From positions 1-36,857 of IMG/VR virus record IMGVR_UViG_3300031772_000127: DNA of 36,857 bases. The stretch is one strand, 5' to 3'. Shown in pieces: positions 33,229 through 36,857 of the stretch. Every line of letters starts with the position of its first letter. The stretch's first letter is position 1. The notes under the pieces were generated by a model, which saw only the letters and a list, made by a program, of their open reading frames with translations, searched no databases and was not told where the DNA came from. The DNA comes from a virus. Made by a program: the position numbers and the translations under genes.

Positions 33229-33417
33229 TCATCTCAGGACTCGGCGCTGCTCGGCCCAAAGATGGAGATCATCCATCCGGTATTTTACGATCTTGCCTCC
33301 GAACTTGAAATACTTGGGGCCAGACCCGTCCGCTCGACGAAGAACGAGATACCGTTTCGACACACCAAGAAGATTTGCCGCTTCTTGTGGGGACAAATAG
33401 CGCTTGAGGTCTTCCAT
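33229..33417 (-). CDS. HTH_17 excisionase-like protein, upstream of the integrase
   Basis: A 62-residue protein: YLSPQEAANLLGVSKRYLVL forms the helix-turn-helix, then GSGPKYFKFGGKIVKYRMDD and LHLWAEQRR. It matches the excisionase (HTH_17) family and is likely Xis or an AlpA-like activator of int. The ATG at 33417 is chosen; the GTG at 33438 lies inside element E. No Shine-Dalgarno precedes the ATG; if E is the promoter, the transcript would start at or next to the ATG and be leaderless. Confidence 0.75.
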   Translation of the reverse strand: MEDLKRYLSPQEAANLLGVSKRYLVLRRADGSGPKYFKFGGKIVKYRMDDLHLWAEQRRVLR

Positions 33418-33422
33418 GTCCA

Positions 33423-33444
33423 CGATAATACCAGGCACTCATGA
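33423..33444 (-). promoter_or_regulatory. Bipartite promoter-like element, copy E
   Basis: On the minus strand it reads TCATGA, GTGCC, TGGTA, TTATCG. TG-G-TATTAT is the best -10 of the four copies. The ATG of the HTH gene begins seven bases after the hexamer, the distance expected for a transcription start. Confidence 0.5.
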
Positions 33445-33799
33445 GGGGATGCCAATAAGCCGGTAGTAATCAATAAATTGGACATTTATAGGATATCCAT
33501 GGCGCTCAATATGCGCTGAAAAGTTACAGGGAAAACCACACAACCTCCACAACTATCTGAAAATGCCGTATCCAAAACCCTATGGAGATTGAGGTTGTAA
33601 TTACGGGGAATTTTCCCCAGTCTGTGACTCTGGATCTCCTTGTCGAGGTTCGAATCCTCGTCCGGCAACCACTATTCTACCAGGGGTTGTGGGATTCTGG
33701 TCATGAGTCATGGTTTTAGTAGTAAGGTCATAAAAAGTAACGGGCACAAAGGTTGCTCTGGAGAAGAGTTATATGGTATTCTTTTCTGGAGGTATCCCC
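33445..33799. other. Non-coding attachment and regulatory region
   Basis: A 355-base stretch without a convincing gene. It holds an imperfect palindrome GGGGAATTTTCCCC (33605-33618), inverted ACAACCTC/GAGGTTGT repeats about 43 bases apart, the tRNA 3' end, a TGGTAGAAT core on the minus strand (33674-33682) with TCATGA further away, and the Shine-Dalgarno of the plus-strand lipoprotein. The shared inverted motifs may be integrase/excisionase arm sites. Confidence 0.6.
33616..33671 (+). other. Putative attP core: 3' part of a tRNA gene
   Basis: 33644-33660 forms a perfect T-arm (CGAGG-TTCGAAT-CCTCG), followed by TCCGGCA, discriminator A and CCA. Upstream, CCAGT-CTGTGAC-TCTGG resembles an anticodon arm with GTG. 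The D-arm and the 5' acceptor strand (TGCCGGA) are absent, and the variable region is ten bases long, so this is not a full tRNA. The discriminator A and acceptor do not fit tRNA-His. A phage attP copying a tRNA 3' end explains it. The host tRNA remains unidentified. Confidence 0.7.
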
Positions 33800-34174
33800 A
33801 TGAAGACGATCCTAATCTTCGCGCTGTTACTGTGCAGTTGCGCCCCGGTGCCCGTCTACCACGCCCAGGTCGCGCCCAGGGCGCTGGGGTTGGTGAGGGG
33901 GCCGGCGGACCCTGCCGCGGAGGCCACGGCGCTGGTCCGACGCCTGGCAGCGGGTCCGATCGACGTTCAGATCCGGAAGGTGTACACCTGCGAGCTGGCC
34001 GGGCGGGGATGCACCTGCGTCGACCTCTTCACCCGAGGCCAGGGGCTGTCCGACGGGTCACTCTTCTCATGGGATAGATACATCGTCGGGTTCTACGAGG
34101 ACCACACCATCGACATCGACCGGGTCGATCGGGAGCTGAGAAACATCGGACACGCGGAGGTCGGCCGGTGGTGA
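33800..34174 (+). CDS. Plus-strand small lipoprotein (possible lysogenic conversion gene)
   Basis: The only gene on the plus strand. ATG 33800 lies behind GGAGG. The 124-residue product begins MKTILIFALLLCSCAPVPVY, a signal peptide with lipobox LCSC. The mature part has three cysteines (YTCELAGRGCTCVDLF) and a conserved-looking C-terminus. Between attP and the methyltransferase, transcribed against the rest, it fits a moron-type gene expressed from the prophage. Its last 108 bases overlap the methyltransferase gene tail-to-tail. A TGGTATTCT core lies 15 bases before the ATG, but too close to spare the Shine-Dalgarno. Confidence 0.65.
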   Translation: MKTILIFALLLCSCAPVPVYHAQVAPRALGLVRGPADPAAEATALVRRLAAGPIDVQIRKVYTCELAGRGCTCVDLFTRGQGLSDGSLFSWDRYIVGFYEDHTIDIDRVDRELRNIGHAEVGRW

Positions 34175-34735
34175 TGGCGCCTGGTCGCCCCACACGTCCC
34201 ACCCGGGGGCGGCCGTGCGGGCGAACAACTCGATGCGAGGTCCGGGGCTGAGGGACTCGACGAGGGTGCGGAACTCCTGGGGCTTCTCGGAGTGTCGGTT
34301 GATGCGGGGGGATTCGATGACCTCGGGCAGGTCCGGTGCCTTGAAAATGTTCCCCTGACGCCGCATTGCCGCGGTGCGCTCCGGCTTGCCAGAGACGGCG
34401 AGGATCAGCACCTCCGCCTGGCTGCGGAGCCAGCGGCCGGGACCGATCCGCTTCTTGTCCCACACGATCTCCCCGACCCATCGGAGGCCCCAGTGGTCGA
34501 GGAGTTCATGGGGAATGCGGTCCCTGATTTTAGGCCAGGTGGCCCAGCACCAGAAACAGGCACCGTCTTCGGCTGCGAGTTCTGGCACACGGAGCTTCTT
34601 CAACTCGTCGAGGGACATGGTGGGGTACTGTTTGGCGGCAGCACCAGTGCAAGTAGAGTCATGGTAGGACCACGGAGGATCAAGATAGATCGTCTTGAAG
34701 CGGCCGGCGCCCTCTTCGAGCGTTGAGAGTCTCAC
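34067..34735 (-). CDS. MT-A70 family DNA adenine methyltransferase
   Basis: A 222-residue protein with FKTIYLDPPWSY (DPPW at 19-22), the QYPTMSLDELKKLRVPEL motif, CFWCWAT and the distal RQGNIFKAPDLPEV...HSEKPQEFRTLVE block. This is a full MT-A70 domain that transfers a methyl group to adenine N6; in phages it usually modifies genome DNA. Core similarity ends near FARTAAPGWDVWGDQ; the last ~40 residues overlap the convergent lipoprotein gene and may be an extension. GTG 34735 overlaps the stop of the preceding small gene. Confidence 0.9.
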   Translation of the reverse strand: MRLSTLEEGAGRFKTIYLDPPWSYHDSTCTGAAAKQYPTMSLDELKKLRVPELAAEDGACFWCWATWPKIRDRIPHELLDHWGLRWVGEIVWDKKRIGPGRWLRSQAEVLILAVSGKPERTAAMRRQGNIFKAPDLPEVIESPRINRHSEKPQEFRTLVESLSPGPRIELFARTAAPGWDVWGDQAPSPPADLRVSDVSQLPIDPVDVDGVVLVEPDDVSIP

Positions 34736-34890
34736 TGCCCGATCTCCTCGTTAATCTGCCGAATTATGGGGTCGCCAGTGTCGAGCCCATAAAGGCGCAG
34801 GAAGGTCCGGCATCGATAGAGGAGCTTCCGGCGACGATAGGAGACGTGGGCAGAGTAGGTGAGGAGGACGACGGCGGCAATGAGGGACAC
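34732..34890 (-). CDS. Small single-span membrane protein
   Basis: A 52-residue reading from GTG 34890, behind AGGAAGG, to a TGA that overlaps the methyltransferase GTG. It starts SLIAAVVLLTYSAHVSYRRR, a short hydrophobic span followed by arginines, then FLRLYGLDTGDPIIRQINEE. Good Shine-Dalgarno, membrane-span layout and coupled stop/start support it. Much of it overlaps the tail of the zinc-ribbon gene in another frame. Role unknown. Confidence 0.55.
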   Translation of the reverse strand: MSLIAAVVLLTYSAHVSYRRRKLLYRCRTFLRLYGLDTGDPIIRQINEEIGQ

Positions 34891-35027
34891 AGTGGTTCCT
34901 TCCTATTCACGGCGACATACTGACGGCAGGCGGGGCAGCGGAACACGTCATGGTGCGGGTCCTGACGGACGAGGATGCCGATGCATGGGCGGGCTGCGTT
35001 ATCTTGGCATCTACAGAGGTAGATCAT
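34764..35027 (-). CDS. Small zinc-ribbon-like protein
   Basis: An 87-residue reading from ATG 35027: MIYLCRCQDNAARPCIGILV, then HDVFRCPACRQYVAV. The CxC and CPAC pairs suggest one zinc site in the first ~45 residues. The remainder is serine/proline-rich low complexity that overlaps the neighbouring small membrane gene, and may be a non-conserved tail. Confidence 0.5.
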   Translation of the reverse strand: MIYLCRCQDNAARPCIGILVRQDPHHDVFRCPACRQYVAVNRKEPLCPSLPPSSSSPTLPTSPIVAGSSSIDAGPSCAFMGSTLATP

Positions 35028-35103
35028 GCGGCGCCTCCGCCCACCGGCCTTGTGCGTCCTTCTTAAATACAAATGTCGACGGCCACATCGAGGTCCCACG
35101 CAT
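35011..35103 (-). CDS. Possible very short ORF (overlapping frame)
   Basis: A 30-residue reading from ATG 35103, MRGTSMWPSTFVFKKDAQGR then WAEAPHDLPL, overlaps the ends of both neighbours. It has natural-looking composition but no clear ribosome site. Confidence 0.2.
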   Translation of the reverse strand: MRGTSMWPSTFVFKKDAQGRWAEAPHDLPL

Positions 35104-35167
35104 CGTCTTGGTTGTCATCCTCTGGATCAACGAGGACGCCCTCGGTCCAGCTCTGTTTTGGTCCCAC
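35063..35167 (-). CDS. Possible short acidic peptide
   Basis: A 34-residue reading from GTG 35167 containing SWTEGVLVDPEDDNQDDAWD. It is strongly acidic and fills the gap between two genes, but the ribosome site is weak and no family is known. Alternatively the gap is non-coding or frameshifted. Confidence 0.3.
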   Translation of the reverse strand: MGPKQSWTEGVLVDPEDDNQDDAWDLDVAVDICI

Positions 35168-35183
35168 ATGCCCAGACTACTGG

Positions 35184-35381
35184 TCAGGGGTAGGTGGCCT
35201 CTCGCAGGCGCTTCGCGACGAGCTTCCGAAGCTCCTCCGGGATCTTTATTAACTGCCCATCGTTGGACTCTATCCAGACCCCATGATGTCCGAGCATGTC
35301 GAGGTCAACATGCAGGCTGGCGATGGTGTGTGGACCGTCGGTCTTGAATAGGTGCGGGACGGCGTAGTCGGGATCGGTCAC
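35184..35381 (-). CDS. Small hypothetical protein
   Basis: A 65-residue protein starting at GTG 35381, overlapping the upstream stop (GTGA). It contains HTIASLHVDLDMLGHHGVWI and SNDGQLIKIPEELRKLVAKR. No family recognised; coupling with its neighbours supports expression. Confidence 0.55.
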   Translation of the reverse strand: MTDPDYAVPHLFKTDGPHTIASLHVDLDMLGHHGVWIESNDGQLIKIPEELRKLVAKRLREATYP

Positions 35382-35566
35382 TTCGGGGCGTCCCCTGCTG
35401 GATGTCCGGCCAAAACCGCTCTCAAATATTCTTCCGCCGCGAGGAGGGGCTCCAGCTCCTCCAGGGTCACGGACAACTCCTGGCGGGTGGTCGGGTTCTT
35501 GTTCTTGCGCTCGCGTGCGCGCTGCACGCGGGAGCGGAGGTCGTTGGGAAGAGAATGGTGTTTCAA
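35378..35566 (-). CDS. Small hypothetical helical protein
   Basis: A 62-residue protein from TTG 35566, which overlaps the upstream TGA (TTTTGA), behind AAGGA. It is basic then acidic (RSRVQRARERKNKNPTTRQE, TLEELEPLLAAEEYLRAVLA) and probably helical. The longer reading upstream overlaps the previous gene and is not preferred. Confidence 0.5.
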   Translation of the reverse strand: MKHHSLPNDLRSRVQRARERKNKNPTTRQELSVTLEELEPLLAAEEYLRAVLAGHPAGDAPK

Positions 35567-35772
35567 AAGGGATCCTTCAGGATCATGGCTGCGGCGTCGT
35601 TGGCGCGAGTCTCCTCGCTGTAGTGATAGGAACAATCGTTCTGGGTGTTGGACTGCTCCACTGTCATGGCGTGCGCCTCGTCGTTGCAGAAGTCACAGCC
35701 ACAGGGGTATGGGCTCCAATCGAGGTGGATGCCGTCGTCGAACCAGAGGCAGGTGCGGCAAGTTCGGATCAT
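35563..35772 (-). CDS. Cysteine-rich small protein, likely metal binding
   Basis: A 69-residue protein from ATG 35772 (ATGA overlap with the previous stop). Cysteines occur as MIRTCRTCLWFDD, PYPCGCDFCN and NDCSYH, consistent with a zinc-ribbon-like fold. Function unknown. The longer upstream reading is proline/arginine-rich shadow. Confidence 0.6.
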   Translation of the reverse strand: MIRTCRTCLWFDDGIHLDWSPYPCGCDFCNDEAHAMTVEQSNTQNDCSYHYSEETRANDAAAMILKDPF

Positions 35773-36251
35773 GGTTTTTCGATCCTGCTGTTGTTTCTGA
35801 CGGCGTCGGTAACCAGGGTCATGCGGCGAAGGATCTCTGCTTGGACTTCCGTGGTCTCTATCGAGAAGGTGTACGTGAATCCGTCGCGCCAGTTGTCGGT
35901 GACGGACTGATCGATATTGATGACGCGGATTACCTCGTAGATTTTCGGAAGGCGGTGGATGAAGGTGGGGGTCAGGACCTGCTTTGCTTGGGGGTGGAGA
36001 ATGGTCGCCCGCAGATAGGTGCCCTGGCACCCGTCGTCGAATATCAGGTGGACTCGGTCCGGACGTGCCTCTTCAGGGCCTTGGCCCTTGCGCCAGAGGC
36101 ACTGGTAGATGCGGCAGGTTGTCGGTCGGCGGCTGTAGATGTTGCATTTATGTTCCTGGTTGTTGAGGTAGGAACATGTTATGCCGGCAGGCTTCTTATC
36201 AAGCTTGAAGGGGCTGCAGCAAGCCGTACAGGGATGGCACTGTCTACTCAT
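35769..36251 (-). CDS. CxxCxxCC (YkgJ-type) metal-binding protein
   Basis: A 160-residue protein from ATG 36251 with CHPCTACCSPF at the N-terminus and EHKCNIYSRRPTTCRIYQCL further on. This is the cysteine pattern of the zinc- or iron-chelating YkgJ/UPF0153 family. The biochemical role is not established. It is in a coupled series of small genes, with ATGA overlaps on both sides. Confidence 0.75.
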   Translation of the reverse strand: MSRQCHPCTACCSPFKLDKKPAGITCSYLNNQEHKCNIYSRRPTTCRIYQCLWRKGQGPEEARPDRVHLIFDDGCQGTYLRATILHPQAKQVLTPTFIHRLPKIYEVIRVINIDQSVTDNWRDGFTYTFSIETTEVQAEILRRMTLVTDAVRNNSRIEKP

Positions 36252-36481
36252 TTCTTTTTTCGCACTCCCAACGCGGTGCCGAACGCTCCTCCCACTGAGA
36301 AGGCGAGGAGATTCGCGACGGAGTTTGTTTGGATGATCGCCCAGGCAGAGCCGAGGGTGACGATGTTCAGGGCGAGGGCGTAAATGGATGCGCGAAGTGG
36401 ACGCTGTTGGGTGACTTGTGTAATCGTTTTGGTCCACAAGATGTCCGTAATTAGGCCAACAATGAACAGGATTGGGATCAT
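36248..36481 (-). CDS. Small membrane protein with two spans
   Basis: A 77-residue protein from ATG 36481 (overlapping the upstream stop). Hydrophobic stretches IPILFIVGLITDILWTKTIT and SVANLLAFSVGGAFGTALGV flank a polar middle with RPLRASIYALALNIV; it ends in VRKKK. Similar small membrane proteins occur in many phages, and a holin-like or superinfection role is possible. Confidence 0.6.
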   Translation of the reverse strand: MIPILFIVGLITDILWTKTITQVTQQRPLRASIYALALNIVTLGSAWAIIQTNSVANLLAFSVGGAFGTALGVRKKK

Positions 36482-36849
36482 TTGGCGATCACCGCCTCCT
36501 GGAAGACCGCCTCCGCGGTTGGGGACACGGGGGAGTGGTAGCCGCGGTCCTTGACCCACTGGTGGAAGGACCGGCCACTGGCGAGGAAGTCCGTCGCGAA
36601 GTGTCCGAGGATGATGGCGCGTCGGGTGTCGGTGGGGTGCGGGGTGCCGTCCGTCGTCACGCCCAGGCGTTGGGAGGTGATCAGGATCAGGATGCCTTTT
36701 CTCGTGACGGCCACGAGGTCTGTTGGGTCAGGCATGGTGGTGGTCGGTGGTGGTCTGGGAGGGGTCGGTCGCGGCCGGCGGGCCGGGTCTTGCTTGAGGT
36801 AGAGCTGGTCGAGATACGCCAGGAGGAGGGGGAGTAGGGGGGATTTCAT
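36478..36849 (-). CDS. Hypothetical protein with proline-rich N-terminus
   Basis: A 123-residue reading from ATG 36849, near the window edge. A short hydrophobic start (LLPLLLAYLDQLYL) and a proline-rich linker precede a compact part from MPDPTDLVAVTRKGILILIT. ATG 36735 is an alternative start without the linker. RAIILGHFATDFLASGRSFH gives no recognised family. Its upstream signals are cut off by the window. Confidence 0.5.
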   Translation of the reverse strand: MKSPLLPLLLAYLDQLYLKQDPARRPRPTPPRPPPTTTMPDPTDLVAVTRKGILILITSQRLGVTTDGTPHPTDTRRAIILGHFATDFLASGRSFHQWVKDRGYHSPVSPTAEAVFQEAVIAK

Positions 36850-36857
36850 TCTGGGAT

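Noticed and set aside
33486-33668. Minus-strand reading of 60 codons across the attachment region
   Set aside because: It begins inside the tRNA T-arm/acceptor sequence and has no ribosome site or family; this is antisense of tRNA-like DNA.
33605-33671. Functional tRNA-His(GTG)
   Set aside because: D-arm and 5' acceptor strand are missing, the variable region is too long, and the discriminator is A rather than C.
33753-33782. Sigma-70 promoter TTGCTC-18-TATTCT for the plus-strand lipoprotein
   Set aside because: The implied transcription start falls inside the Shine-Dalgarno, so it cannot be the main promoter as read; kept only as a core match.

Overview
The window is almost entirely the genome of a temperate tailed bacteriophage (Caudoviricetes, siphovirus-like) with high G+C. 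Evidence is an HK97-type morphogenesis order (TerL, DUF4055 portal, MuF, scaffold, capsid, connectors, tail tube, frameshifted tail chaperones, a long tape measure, lambda gpL/J-like tail-tip proteins), a tyrosine integrase, and a tRNA 3' end beside the integrase. The host cannot be named. G+C-rich codons, Shine-Dalgarno starts and three encoded lipoproteins fit a G+C-rich bacterium, probably Gram-negative. No host chromosomal gene is evident, and the tRNA fragment has phage-type genes on both sides. It therefore looks like attP in a free or circular phage genome rather than a prophage junction. Replication genes, a CI-type repressor and an endolysin were not found, so the genome probably continues outside the window.

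Layout, in the direction of transcription (nearly all minus strand, right to left). 36849-34067 holds small early/accessory genes and an MT-A70 DNA methyltransferase. 34174-33800 is the only plus-strand gene, a small lipoprotein converging on the methyltransferase. 33800-33439 is the attachment region. 33417-31961 is the integration module: an excisionase/AlpA-like HTH protein and the integrase, closed by a strong terminator. 31840 starts the long late operon: a second HTH_17 protein, a lipoprotein, two small genes, a D12-class adenine methylase and TerL. Next comes a cassette of fibre/beta-helix-like genes (28517-24170), then portal, MuF, a trypsin-like lipoprotein protease, scaffold, capsid, connectors, tail and tail tip down to 1805. 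The left end has a holin-like gene (1764-1552), a calcineurin-like phosphoesterase (1497-295) and the decayed end of an HNH endonuclease gene (1-240).

The main non-obvious signal is a bipartite element, TCATGA-N5-TGGTA followed by NNNTAG or a close variant. It occurs four times, always on the minus strand, always between genes, and always directly upstream of a putative transcription unit: the late operon, the HTH/integrase unit, the holin and the phosphoesterase. It reads as an extended -10 promoter with the palindrome TCATGA in place of a -35 box. It may define a phage-specific regulon, possibly controlled by the two HTH_17 proteins, each of which sits behind a copy.

Other notable points are a clear programmed -1 frameshift (A AAA AAC) in the tail chaperones, tandem paralogues in three structural places (tail terminators, capsid-adjacent proteins, tail-tip proteins), 20-residue repeats in a fibre gene with an A+T-rich core, a 13-bp-arm palindrome inside the gpL-like gene, and intercistronic hairpins after the capsid and tail-tube genes.
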